The position numbers and the translations under genes were made by a program. Shown one piece after another: positions 35,318-45,294 of a DNA stretch of 64,000 nt. The stretch's first letter is position 1; the number at the start of each line of letters is the position of its first letter. This DNA comes from Spirometra erinaceieuropaei (taxonomy: Eukaryota; Platyhelminthes; Cestoda; Diphyllobothriidea; Diphyllobothriidae): contig CACRXP010000010.1 in the NCBI GenBank assembly GCA_902702965.1, positions 272,377-336,376 of the forward strand, read 5' to 3'. The notes beneath the pieces were generated by a model. The model ran no database searches, had not been told where the DNA came from, and saw only the letters and a list, made by a program, of their open reading frames with translations.

Positions 35318-35337
35318 TCAGTCAGTCAGTCAGTGTA
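35318..35337 (-). repeat. Four-base tandem repeat tail of the CR1 element
   Basis: The plus strand reads TCAGTCAGTCAGTCAGTG, which is CACTGACTGACTGACTGA in element orientation. It lies about 300 bases beyond the RT stop. CR1-group LINEs end in such short tandem units, thought to arise at target-primed insertion. Confidence 0.6.
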
Positions 35338-35644
35338 TTTGAGGGAAATAGGCTTACGCCTTTGAACTCCCTATTTGTACATAAAAAATCGATAAACAAG
35401 CAAAAATGTGAAGAAATCACAGCATTAAGTGAATGCATACATTGATTCACATATGTCACTAGTCACATGGTTAAAAAGTCACATAGTCCGATTGTTGCTG
35501 CAGCATATATCTGTCAAGGCGAAATTTAAATGTCTCCACAGATTGAGACATAACAACCGTCTCGGGCAGGTTATTCCACGGTTCCACGACACGGTTGGAG
35601 AAGAAATATTTTCTCACATTCAGTCTACCCTGTGGTACACGTAG

Positions 35645-37663
35645 CTAGAAGGGATGTTCCTGGAGGTGAGTTGTAGTGACGAGTTGGAAAAAGTCATCGC
35701 ACCGAAGGGCACAATCCAAGCCGCGCACGATACGGAAAGTTTGTATCATATCTCTGCACAACTGCCTATAACTCAGAGGATAGAGATTAAGGTTAGTTAA
35801 GCAGATCTCGTATGGCAGTGCACTTTGACCTCTTATTAATTTTGTTGCTCGTCTCTGCACCCTTTCGAGCAGATCGTAATCCTGGTGCGTCCACGGTCTC
35901 CAGGCCTGAATTGCATATTCGAGATGGGGCCTTATAAACGTGCCGAAGACTTTGGTGAAGCAGTCATCATCGAAAACTACGAATGCCCGCTTGATGGCAT
36001 ATAGCATTAAGGTTGCGGCCTTGGCCGTCTTACAGCATTGTGTAGAAGGCTTTAGGCTGTCTGCAACCCAAACTCCGAGATCTTTCTGAGTTTCTGCTTC
36101 TCGGAGTGGCATTCCGTTCAGATGGTATTGCCGCGTACTAGGGCTCTGATTTCCGAGGCGCAGAATGGTGCATTTGTTCAAATTGAAGGACATGAGCCAT
36201 CTGCGGGACCACTCGTCCAACCGACAAAGATTTTCTTGGAAGTTGGTCTCATCGGCAGCATTCTGAATAACTTGCCAGATTTTTATGTCATCCGCAAACA
36301 TGGCACAATCACAGTCCAACCCATCTACGCAATCATTAATGAACAAGAGAAAGAGAGTTGGTCCGAGCACCGAGCCTTGTGGGACCCCACTCTCTATGAA
36401 TGTGCACCTTGATTGCTGTTGTTCTACGCAGACAATTTGGGAGCGGCCGACAGGGAAATTTTCGATCCATTTGAGAAGTTTGCAATCGATGCCCATAATT
36501 CTCAACTTGTGTAGGAGACGCTGGTGCGGAACACTGTCAAACGCCTTCCGAAAATCAATATAGGCAACATGCACGGTGTGTTTTGCGTCCAGTGCTCGTG
36601 TCCAACTTTGCATTGTGTATAGCAAGTTCGTAACACATGATCTTCCCCTACGGAAACCATATTGTGTATTGGACAAGAGGTTGTGGGTTTCCAAGTAAGT
36701 CATCAACTCCTTTTTGATGATTTTCTCCATCACTTTGCAGCAGATTGATGTCAGACTGACGGGTCTGTAGTTTGTCGCCTGATCACGACTACCGCTTTTG
36801 TAAAGGGGTGTAATGTGGGCCGTCTTCCAGTCTGCGGGAAGAATTCCAACATCAAACGATTTTTGGCACAGAAAGGATAGTGGTTTGGCCAGCTGTTGGG
36901 CAAGCTCAAAGAGCAGCTTTGCTGGGATCTCGTCCGGACCGGGAGATTTACATTCCTTCAAGCTTTTCAGTTCTTCCAAAATTGCTTCTTCTCGAAACAC
37001 AATATTTTCGATAGTGGGATCTCTCATGTTCTCAGAATTAGATGGGGTAAATTCTGCTTCTCTTGCGAAAACGGATCGGAAAAATTGAGAAAAGTGCTCA
37101 GCCTTATTTGTACTCTCCGATATCTCCAAGCCGTCATCACCCCTCATAACAGGAATGGGATTCCTGTTACGTGAGCTTTTCCGCAAATAGCTGTAGAGCA
37201 ATTTCGGATTTTTAACGGCTCGGTGGAGCAAATTACTCTCAAAATCGCGTCGCCTCCTCAAAATCAGACTTTTCACCTTATTTCTTTGAATTTTGTATTC
37301 TGTAAACGCTGCATTATAGTTGTTCTCGCGAAATTTTTTCCATAACCTACCTTTTTTGTTGATCTCCCTTTTGAGTTCTCCTGTTAGCCACTGAGGGCGT
37401 TTGGATGTCCTAGGCTTTGATAAGGGACAGTGGTTCTTCATTAGATGCAGTAAACGATCCTTGAAAAAATTCCAATCCTCGTTAACGTTTCCGGAGAAGA
37501 GAACATCCCAGTCTATTTGTGATGCCTCAGCTCTCATTTGGCGAAAGTCCCCTTTCCATATATTTGGCCTCGTATTGTCTTTTGTACACGGTTCAGAATA
37601 CAGCAAGTACTCGCATAAAAGCACTGCATGATCACTTCGACCGAGCGGGGGTAGGTAGTACAT
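35645..37663 (-). CDS. CR1 ORF2 reverse transcriptase, 672 codons uninterrupted
   Basis: It copies element RNA into DNA at a nicked target. The frame opens at the endonuclease C-terminal end (PLGRSDHAVLLCEYL). It then has a basic linker, a pre-RT block (FRSVFAREAEF, then KECKSPGPDEIPAKLL), NYRPVSLTSICCKVMEKIIK, QYGFRRGRSCVTNLL, the first catalytic aspartate in YIDFRKAFDSVP (D370), GVPQGSVLGPTLFLLFINDC, and the catalytic pair in FADDIKIW (D458, D459). The thumb and C-terminal region follow (HLEYAIQAWRPW, then RATKLIRG). All RT signature residues seen are intact. The ATG is internal to ORF2; the same frame extends upstream to about 37800, where it leaves the endonuclease frame. Confidence 0.85.
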   Translation of the reverse strand: MYYLPPLGRSDHAVLLCEYLLYSEPCTKDNTRPNIWKGDFRQMRAEASQIDWDVLFSGNVNEDWNFFKDRLLHLMKNHCPLSKPRTSKRPQWLTGELKREINKKGRLWKKFRENNYNAAFTEYKIQRNKVKSLILRRRRDFESNLLHRAVKNPKLLYSYLRKSSRNRNPIPVMRGDDGLEISESTNKAEHFSQFFRSVFAREAEFTPSNSENMRDPTIENIVFREEAILEELKSLKECKSPGPDEIPAKLLFELAQQLAKPLSFLCQKSFDVGILPADWKTAHITPLYKSGSRDQATNYRPVSLTSICCKVMEKIIKKELMTYLETHNLLSNTQYGFRRGRSCVTNLLYTMQSWTRALDAKHTVHVAYIDFRKAFDSVPHQRLLHKLRIMGIDCKLLKWIENFPVGRSQIVCVEQQQSRCTFIESGVPQGSVLGPTLFLLFINDCVDGLDCDCAMFADDIKIWQVIQNAADETNFQENLCRLDEWSRRWLMSFNLNKCTILRLGNQSPSTRQYHLNGMPLREAETQKDLGVWVADSLKPSTQCCKTAKAATLMLYAIKRAFVVFDDDCFTKVFGTFIRPHLEYAIQAWRPWTHQDYDLLERVQRRATKLIRGQSALPYEICLTNLNLYPLSYRQLCRDMIQTFRIVRGLDCALRCDDFFQLVTTTHLQEHPF

Positions 37664-37733
37664 CTCGTCTTTACTGTCAGGATCTTTGGTAAAAACGAGG
37701 TCCAGACAACTAGCCTGTTGCCCTCCACGAGCT

Positions 37734-38366
37734 CTAGTTGGAAACAGGACATGTTGCGTGAGTAGAGCTTCTAGAGTTGTCTTTAGTAGATGGTAATCGG
37801 AAGGTATTCATCGAGCATTTCGCATGCATATCGCTCCATTGAATGCATGGTGCATTAAAATCCCCCATGATAACAACGTCTGGTCGGCTGGCGATCTCTT
37901 TTATGCTTTTCAGAAGACAAGTATCTGGGTCGGGATCCGCCTGCGGGGGCCGGTAGATAGTTAAGACTTCGAGGGACTGAGATCCCCGCGCCTTTATAGT
38001 CAGCCAAATTGCCTCTGTGTCGTTAGAAATCTTGTCGGTCCTCTCACACACTGCTAAGTTGCTCTTGACATACATGGCAACTCCTCCACCCCGGCGGCCT
38101 CTCCTGTCTCTCCTAAACAAATGGTATCCTGTTAATGCTACCTCGCAATCACCAACGTCCTCTGACAGCCACGTTTCTGTTATTGCTATAACATCGGGAA
38201 GAGTATCGTCTACCTGTATTCTCAGTTCGTCAAGCTTGGAAAACAGACTCTGAGCATTGGTGTAAAAGAATTTTAGTTTGCAACATTCGACAGTGCTTCG
38301 TTCGGTTTGTCTCGGGTTTGTCAATATTATGTTGCTGCCGCCATCATGATGACTGGCTGGTTCCAA
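37734..38366 (-). CDS. CR1 ORF2 apurinic-type endonuclease domain
   Basis: The exonuclease-endonuclease-phosphatase fold nicks target DNA. Signature blocks are FFYTNAQSLFSKLDEL, LPDVIAITETWLSEDV (catalytic E), GGVAMYVKSNL, LEVLTIYRPPQ and VVIMGDFNAPCIQW (GDFN catalytic). The frame starts with ATG at 38366, overlapping the end of ORF1 by 40 bases. After about residue 188 the reading goes out of register. The true continuation (KTTLEALLTQHVLFPTRARG) lies in the RT frame, so one indel near 37800 separates the two halves of ORF2. Confidence 0.8.
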   Translation of the reverse strand: MEPASHHDGGSNIILTNPRQTERSTVECCKLKFFYTNAQSLFSKLDELRIQVDDTLPDVIAITETWLSEDVGDCEVALTGYHLFRRDRRGRRGGGVAMYVKSNLAVCERTDKISNDTEAIWLTIKARGSQSLEVLTIYRPPQADPDPDTCLLKSIKEIASRPDVVIMGDFNAPCIQWSDMHAKCSMNTFRLPSTKDNSRSSTHATCPVSN

Positions 38367-39280
38367 AACAACATCGCGTTCCTCTGTATTACTCGTCCCC
38401 TGAAAATGGCCAAGTTGCTCTCTCCTGCTGCAAGTCTCCTCTTCAACTCCGTTACCAATTCGCGGCGTTTCAGACGTTCCGCTGGAGAATAGTCCGGCTG
38501 AAAAAAAACTTCCTTGTGAGAGTTTCGGAGGCTGCTTTTCCTGGACAGAAGTAAGCTAGCTTCCTCTTTACTGTTCAAAACAATTTTCAGAGGTCGTGGC
38601 CGCAAAGTTTCTGATTGTTCGCTCACCTTCTTTCCGATCCTGAAGGCTGCCCGTATGGTTATCTTTTCACTCGACTTAAGCATTTTGTTCAGTAGGTGTT
38701 GAAGCATATTAAGGTCAGCGGAGATCCTCACCTTCGTGGTAGGAGCATCCGACTCCGATAGGCCCTGGACGACTACGCAGTGCTGACGATCAAGGGGTTC
38801 ATTTGTTCTGTTTCCGGCGGCCTTGTCAGCTGAAGGTCTCAGAAGATCCACCGGAGTAGTCTGGGGTTCTATACTCCCGTTGTGGCGCTTACGCTTTCCA
38901 TCTTGCCATGAGCTTGTTTCCTCACTTCCAACTGAGGGTCCTATGGTATACGCGGAATGGCTGAAAGAAGTTGATGGTTCGCTTTGGTTGTCTTCCATAG
39001 AAACATGAGACTCCGTTGTTATTTTCCCATCGTCCGGGGTATCGGCGCCCTTGCACATAGGTTTTCCACAAGCTTTGTTCTTTGGCTGTTTCAGAGTTTT
39101 GCTCTTTCCCTTTTTCTTGCTAACTTTAGCGCTATTCACCGCGTTTTGCACACTATCGTTCACTTGCACGAGTTCCCTTAAAGCCGTCAGCTCTTTTTCG
39201 AGTTTCTGGACTTTCAGCAGAATAAAGGAGCATCCAGTGCACGGCTCGTCCTCGTAACTAACAGGTTTTGCTGTGATAAC
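38327..39280 (-). CDS. CR1 ORF1 protein
   Basis: ORF1 proteins of CR1 elements bind element RNA. The frame is open from a stop near 39288. It contains CTGCSF, a short coiled coil (LLKVQKLEKELTALRELV), a long polar linker, and a conserved C-terminal block. That block reads HCVVVQGLSESDAPTTKVRI, FRIGKKV, RPRPLKIVLNSKEEASLL and LRNSHKEVFFQPDYSPAERL. The block's layout (VxGLxES...FRxGK...RPRPLKxVL) recurs in the decayed fragment at 40.6 kb. No ATG lies in the N-terminal part, so the first codons may be lost or the start may be non-standard. Confidence 0.65.
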   Translation of the reverse strand, partial: VITAKPVSYEDEPCTGCSFILLKVQKLEKELTALRELVQVNDSVQNAVNSAKVSKKKGKSKTLKQPKNKACGKPMCKGADTPDDGKITTESHVSMEDNQSEPSTSFSHSAYTIGPSVGSEETSSWQDGKRKRHNGSIEPQTTPVDLLRPSADKAAGNRTNEPLDRQHCVVVQGLSESDAPTTKVRISADLNMLQHLLNKMLKSSEKITIRAAFRIGKKVSEQSETLRPRPLKIVLNSKEEASLLLSRKSSLRNSHKEVFFQPDYSPAERLKRRELVTELKRRLAAGESNLAIFRGRVIQRNAMLFWNQPVIMMAAAT

Positions 39281-39389
39281 GCTTTAAGCGCGCTTTGCGG
39301 GCCCCTGGTTGCAACTATAAAGAGAGCGAGCGCTATTCCTAATGAACATGAAGAAAACACCCGAAGGCCAAAAAAATTCGTAGGTATTG

Positions 39390-40345
39390 CGTTATCGTAA
39401 CCCTAAGCTCTGAACCCTAACCCTCAAGCGTAGCCGCAACCGGAAGAGCGGTTGCCGTAAATCATAACCCTGAGTGCACACCTGAACTCTAACCCTAACA
39501 CGTAAAGGTAACACTAAAACCTTAACTCAAAAACCAACCCTAACCCTATCCGGAAACAGTAATTCTGAACCCGAACATTAAACCCTAAACGGTAAGCCTA
39601 ACCTAAACTCCAGGACCTAGCAATAAATTCCAAACCCTAACACTAAACCCTAAATCCCAACCCTCACCCTGACATAATTCTAGATCCCTCCCCTAAACTT
39701 AAGTTTAATTCTTAACACTAGCCCTGAACCCTGACCATAACCGTGGATCCCAATCCTGAACATTAACCCTCAATCACAACAACAAACACTTAACCTTAAA
39801 ATTAAACTTTACCCAAACGCTAACTGTGGACGTTAAATTCGACCGCAACACTAAATACTAACACTAACCCTTAACCCTAAAACCTGAACCTAGCCCAATA
39901 TCCTAGCCCTAAACCTAAACAATAAACGATAAAACTGAACCGTAACCCAAAACCCTAATCATAAAACCGAACCCTAACATTAAATGCTAACCTCAACCCT
40001 AAATACTAAAACTTATCGTAGCCCTGACCGTAAATGCAAAACCTAACCCTTATTCTGGTCCTAAACCCTAGCCCTAACCCTAACTCATGACTCTAAACCA
40101 AACCGTAAACCTAACCACAAATCCTAACCTTAACCCAACCCTAAGCATTAATCCAAATTCCTAACCTTAAAATCTAACCCTTACCCTAAATGCTAACCCT
40201 AAACCTAAATTCTAACCTTCCCCTATACCTAATCGTAAAGCCCAATCCTAATCCTAACCCTAAGGCCTAACCCCTAACCCTTAATCCTAACCGTAACTCC
40301 AGACGCTAGACCTTAAACCCCAATCCAGCAGCTCAACCGTAAACC
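39390..40345 (-). repeat. Degenerate telomere-like (CCCTAA) array of about 950 bases
   Basis: Nearly the whole interval consists of imperfect AACCCTAA-type units, with frequent CCTAAACC, CCCTAACACTAA and CCGTAA variants. In this orientation it reads CCCTAA on the plus strand. The three smaller tracts in the coiled-coil gene read TTAGGG on the plus strand. It may be an old telomere insertion, a degenerated subtelomere or a dispersed satellite of similar motif. It directly abuts the 5' side of the CR1 element and, on its other side, an older CR1 ORF1 fragment. Confidence 0.8.
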
Positions 40346-40376
40346 GTAGTCGTAGACCCCAAAGACAAATTTGCGT

Positions 40377-40920
40377 CTACTCAGAAGCACAAGGGTAGGT
40401 TGGACGGTCGTACTGCTTTTTCCAGCTGGGGCTACCAAACCACGTCTTGCCCTTCTCTCGCCCTGGCTCGCTTTCCTGAGGACTTCCAATTTGAGTTCCC
40501 TTCATTTCTCTCGCCGCGGGTGAAAAGTGCCGCTGAAAAAACTGACGAGTGGGTATTTTGGGATCACATGTCCTGCTCAACAGTAGTTGTACCTTTTTCT
40601 CGTTCTAGAGGACACCTTTTAGCGGTCTCAGTCGGTCTGAATCATGTTTTGAGTCTTTTATTCGGCCTACATTGAAAGCCCTCAACATTGTGACTTCTTC
40701 GTCTTCTGTCAAGGGCGATTTGAGATATTGCCGGGATGTTTTTATGTCATGATGTATTTTGCCCTTTACAGTGTCGAAAACAGCCTGAGGCAAGCCGTTT
40801 ATGACAATGCATTTATTGAGATCAACTTGAGGGCCTTGTGATTCAACCATACTTGCAAAGACTTTATCGCGGATATTCCGGCTGCCGCCATCCTTTGACA
40901 GAGAAGAGTTTGATCCGCAG
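40377..40920 (-). pseudogene. CR1 ORF1 fragment, decayed
   Basis: The minus frame 40850-40605 reads NKCIVINGLPQAVFDT, then TMLRAFNVGRIKDSKHD, then RLRPLKGVL. This is the same block order as the ORF1 at 38.3-39.3 kb (VVVQGL, AFRIGK, RPRPLKIVL). A second frame (40580-40377) seems to continue it after a frameshift. It is a different subfamily from the intact neighbour. Confidence 0.55.
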
Positions 40921-40929
40921 AGTTAACGT

Positions 40930-43320
40930 ATGACTCCCCGCTTACTACGGTCTCTTATTAATTGGCCGTTTTGGCCGCACGATTTTTGTTTGTTGTGTAC
41001 CCAACTTTTGCTCCTTTATTTGGCTCCCTGTGTCTTTTTGAGGTGCTCTGAGACATATTTTATTCGCTATAATCCCGTCAGGTTACCCTTCTTCGTACCG
41101 GAGACCAGCTTTTGTTCATAATGAGCTCTAGAGACCCAATATATTCTTTCTCCTCGGTCAACACGTCTAATGAAACCATGTTTGCGTACGTTCGTTTTTT
41201 CCTGAATTTCAAATGTCACCGATATTTTCTCTTTGCGTGAATAGCGAGGGTGATTTATCAACTTCTCCATCCACATTTTAAGTCATTAATCTCCATCTTC
41301 ATTCCTGTAAACTTTTGAAGGAGTCCAAAGCCTGTCATCCAGGCTTCGTCTTCGTATTTGATATCCACCCAGCACGTTAAACTTCTCGTTCGTTTGGCGG
41401 GAGTTGACCTGACAGCGAGATGTACAGAGTTGCAATCATTTGTACTACGACTGATGTTTGCTCCTTTACTAATTGTAGCCCGGGTATCGAGCGTCGACAG
41501 TCCAGTAGTAAACTCGTTGGTCACGTGGCGGCGGTGCATGGGTACAAATCCCATTTGGAATAAGATTTCACGCATTGTCCTGAAGACGTTTTGTCGGCTC
41601 CCATTATTAATTCAAAGGATGAGCGGCATATTCAAAGAAGGGGCCGAAGTATTTTAACCAGGTCAATCTTATGAAATAAATAGCAGAACGACTCAGTCGT
41701 TGGTAGAGTTGGAGAAGTCCGTCGAGCTATTAACAGTGAAGCAGTCAGAAAGGAGTTTGTTCTTCCGACTGGAGTCCTGTTGTTAATTGATGAGGGCAAG
41801 GATACTGCTCGCTTAAACCCGACTGTTACTAGTGGCAGATTGTAAGAGCGACCAGAACACTGCAAGTCCAGATAAAGTCAATCCTTATGAGATCAAAAAT
41901 TTGGAAATGAATTTCGAAACGCACGGTCACTACAACTAAATAGAAGATATTTTTTAAAGTTATTTTGCTAAGAAACAGAGACTTTTAACCTTATTTTTCG
42001 AATAAAGATCTGTAAATACTGGCCTTTTCTTTAAAACTATCTGCGGCCGTTTTCCTGCTGAGATTTCCAAAATTGCGCCTGCTGAATGCTAGTTGCCCGT
42101 TTCAATTCGAATTTGTACATTCGAACAACAAGTGTGAATATCTTCTTTACAGCTCTAAACTCTCCGTGAATTTTTGCCATTAGATTAGTCAGACGTTTAC
42201 ACAATTGCAACTCGCCTCGAGACAAGGTGAGGGCAAAGGTCACAGGTCCGCGAAAGCCCTCGGCCTCTGTACCTAAGCATGGCTTAACTAAATCTAAATC
42301 AGAAGACATTACTAATAAGTCGTCATCCTTTGTAACCGAGAGTCAGCTTGATCTGCCTACGCTTTACAATTACAATGATTTTATGACTAAGTTTAGCACT
42401 ATGCTTTCAATCCTGGGAAGATTGTTAAACTTGAGTACCTTCGATGTCCCTCTCAAGAATGCAAACGCCATGGCTCGATCGTCTACCTAATTGTTAGTGA
42501 ATCAAGTGATAGACTAAAAAGACCTTATATCTTCGTGTTAAAAATGTCCCTCGGTTCGCACGGTCAGTTAATGTTGCAGCCATTTTTCTGACTTCGTGTG
42601 GATTTAACTTTAAAGAAGTGGACTTCGAACGCCTGTCCTCCAGTAGCAAAAATCCGCCCGTTTTAATTAAGCTGTTTTCACCAATTTAGGTTGATTCAAT
42701 CTTTGCCCACCGAGATCGTGTTTTGCTTGTCTGGAAAATGTAAAAATTTGCCTTTTTCATGGTCTTTCATCCACTGAGCGTAGAATTAGGTCCCTATTCT
42801 CACATAAACCCACATTTTTTCAGTTAAATGCTTAAAAACTCGGTCATATTACAGGTAACCGCAAGAATTCAGCTAATCATGCTCCTGTGAAATCTCACTC
42901 GCTACTCCCCCCTTAATCCTGCACCTCCCTCATACTCAAGCCACTTGACGCTTTCTCCAACTTAGCAGCAGTCCTAGTCTTCCTCCCTAATCCTCCGGAC
43001 AGCTCCCTCTAGGAAGCACGAAAATCCGTCGACATCAGCTAGACCGACAACTTACCCATTTTAACAGGGTCCTACGAGTTCTACAGTTAAGTCATATGAG
43101 GTATAGCCTCAGAACGGTGAGATTCGAAAACGGAATCGGACTCCGGCCCAAAAGAAAGGCAACACAATTCCATTTAGGGATATGCCGTCTTCTCTTAAAT
43201 CTACTGAGCCTTCACAGCCGAGCTCGTCTACAAACATCACAACTCCAATCGTACCCCCAAATAATTCTCTCTCCTGCGTACCGGTTACTTACCAAAGCCC
43301 TACTATACATCCATAATATT
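40930..43320. other. Mostly unassigned sequence
   Basis: Several frames of 70-105 codons occur on both strands without known motifs, the longest being minus 41575-41258 and minus 42309-42037. One possible plus-strand terminal exon at 41684-41845 is listed separately. Confidence 0.35.
41684..41845 (+). CDS. Possible terminal exon of an unknown plus-strand gene
   Basis: After an acceptor-like TGAAATAAATAG, a 53-codon frame starts QNDSVVGRVGEVRRAINSEA, continues KEFVLPTGVLLLIDEGKD and ends at TAA. AATAAA follows at 42001. The protein-like composition and the polyadenylation signal are suggestive. No upstream exon was found, and it may equally be retrotransposon debris. Function is unknown. Confidence 0.25.
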   Translation, partial: QNDSVVGRVGEVRRAINSEAVRKEFVLPTGVLLLIDEGKDTARLNPTVTSGRL

Positions 43321-43329
43321 CGAGGATAG

Positions 43330-44022
43330 TGAAATAACAGAGGCCCAATCTGTAAAAGATTTAGGTCTCAGCTATACAAATACCCTTGATTTTTCTCGCC
43401 ACGTCCAACAAATATCACCGAAGGCACTCACCTGTGTGGATTCATATGTAAAAATTTCACCTTAAATGCACTAAGAATACAACTCTTCAAAATGTATGTT
43501 TTACCCCTCCTAGATTACTATTCAATTTTCTTCGGCATAATGCCCTCAGACGGCCGAAAGGAACTAGAAGGCATTCAGAGACGGTTTACTAGATCTTTGT
43601 CCAGAAGTGATGGCATCCAGGGTTCATACTTAGAACTATATCATAAATACGGTCTTCGACCACTGTGGATCAGAAGACTTCAAAATGGTCTAAACTTCCT
43701 ATTCAAGGTCACCCACGACCAAGATATTCTTAAAATGAATTTACTTACCAACCAAAACGCCCCTAGAAACACCAGAAATAGCGAGGATATTATAAGGATT
43801 CCCAAATTCACAAAGTCCCAACGGTCAAATTTCTACTCAATAAGATATGCGACTATCTGGAATCCTCTTCTAGGTTATATCCAGAAAAGTCGAACCCTAA
43901 TCGAGTTCAAAATAAAAACTAAGAACTTCCTTTCAAATAACAATACACATTTATTTTTGAATAAGATAGGACATTTTTCAAGTCAATTCTTTGATATAGA
44001 ATTTGGTCCAAAAGGGCTCTGA
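43330..44022 (+). mobile_element. CR1/Jockey-type LINE, RT C-terminal fragment
   Basis: The plus frame from 43345 (SVKDLGLSYTNTLDFS) shifts once and continues at 43492 as MYVLPLLDYYSIFFGIMP, ELEGIQRRFTRSL and FLFKVTHDQDI. It ends FEFGPKGL-like (FFDIEFGPKGL, stop). This is the post-catalytic region of LINE RT (VLPLLDYxxxF, then IQRRFTR). The stop is followed by TGATGATGCCAGCC. 5'-truncated and inactive. Confidence 0.65.
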
Positions 44023-44689
44023 TGATGCCAGCCGATTGAAAAATACCAGAACATAGCACTATAAATAATCAAATTTATAAAAGATAGCATTATTGATAAA
44101 CGAAGAACAGATAATGATATTCTTTTTTTTCCTCCCTCTCTCGTTTTCATCAGCTATGTCACCTGACGCTAAATATCCCTTATAAAGCTAATAAAAATAT
44201 ACCCTTCGATAAAACCCTGCATATTAGTCGTGCGTATGTCTATATCAAGGGATATTTAACCTATATAGAACTATATTAGCTCATAGTAAACAGTCGACCA
44301 CTACTACTATAATTTCACATTAACAAGAACAATATGATACATGATTCAATAGTATTTTGACAGTTTTGATTGTGACTTACCATTGAATGCTTCTTACTCC
44401 TGATATATATTCATTTTTCCAGCTCTTAGTCCAGACAACGATGGTAAGCCTCCTGAAAAACACGTAGGAATTGTGCGACCGCCCCCTTACAGCTGGCCAG
44501 ATAGACTGACAACCAGCAACTAGAGCACACCGAAATTTACCCAACAGGAAAATAATTTCAAGGTCAGGCCGATATAAAAGTTCTTCAATGGTCATGATGG
44601 ACATATTATTCACGCCCCCGAAAACTACCAAACTGCAAACTTCAATTTTTATATTGTACATATCGTTATTTTTTTAAAATTTTGTTATC

Positions 44690-44885
44690 ATTTTCCCTTA
44701 GAACTGAGGTTTTTTTAACTTAAAACAAACTCTCAATTCGCGTTCTTTTGGCTAACCAGACACCCGAAGCAAATGAAGTCAAAGTGCAGTTGAAATTGAC
44801 GAGTTTGTTTTAGGTTTTTTTCCTGAGTTCAAAGGGGACTGACAGTGCCCAAGGGGCGCTGCAATAAACCTATTCTATTCTATCC
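44690..44885 (+). mobile_element. LINE 3' terminal fragment with ATTCT tail, plus orientation
   Basis: About 190 bases ending GGACTGACAGTGCCCAAGGG, then GCGCTGCAATAAACC, then TATTCTATTCTATCC. It is the inverted counterpart of 46961-47165 with few differences. Ending in a short tandem (ATTCT) unit is typical of 5'-truncated CR1-group insertions. Confidence 0.7.
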
Positions 44886-45294
44886 ATTTAAAAATGCATA
44901 CGTGAAGTGCCCTAAGTCGTTTATCCCCCAACCCAGTTCTGGCTTCCCACCACTTAAGGCCAACTGCTCTCATGTAAGCCGACTTAACTCCTATGACCTC
45001 CATCCTAGACCTGATCCCACCTTTTAATTCTTACAGCTGCCCACCCTCCCCTGCTAGTCTCTTAATTCCGTCTAGGCTCCCTCCTCCCCCGCAAGTTAGC
45101 CACGCACCATTCTATCCCTGTTACAACTCGGTTGGTATTCCGGTATTTAAAAACTATATCCCTACATCTTTTAGGTCTCACTCACAGCCGCTTCTAGCTA
45201 AATAACCTTATGTCAATAATTCTGGACTCATTGGTAGTTATTCCCCAAATAACAATAGTTTACAACTTGCATATACACCTCCACATTTTCTTCC

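Larger units (their letters stand above)
35318..39290 (-). mobile_element. CR1-type non-LTR retrotransposon, near complete, minus strand
   Basis: Order on the minus strand: ORF1 (about 39280-38327), ORF2 endonuclease (from 38366), RT (to 35645), a 3' UTR of about 300 bases, then a tail of four ACTG units (35337-35318). ORF1 and ORF2 overlap by 40 bases. Only one frameshift (near 37800) interrupts ORF2. Short direct repeats instead of poly-A at the 3' end are a CR1-group habit. The 5' side abuts telomere-like repeat at about 39390. It is the youngest element in the window and could be transcribed, but is not fully coding as assembled. Confidence 0.8.

Noticed and set aside
44022..44060. Fifth hairpin copy (CTGATGATGCCAGCC, then GAAAAAT)
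   Set aside because: It has the first box and a GAAA, but the spacing is too short and no stem forms.
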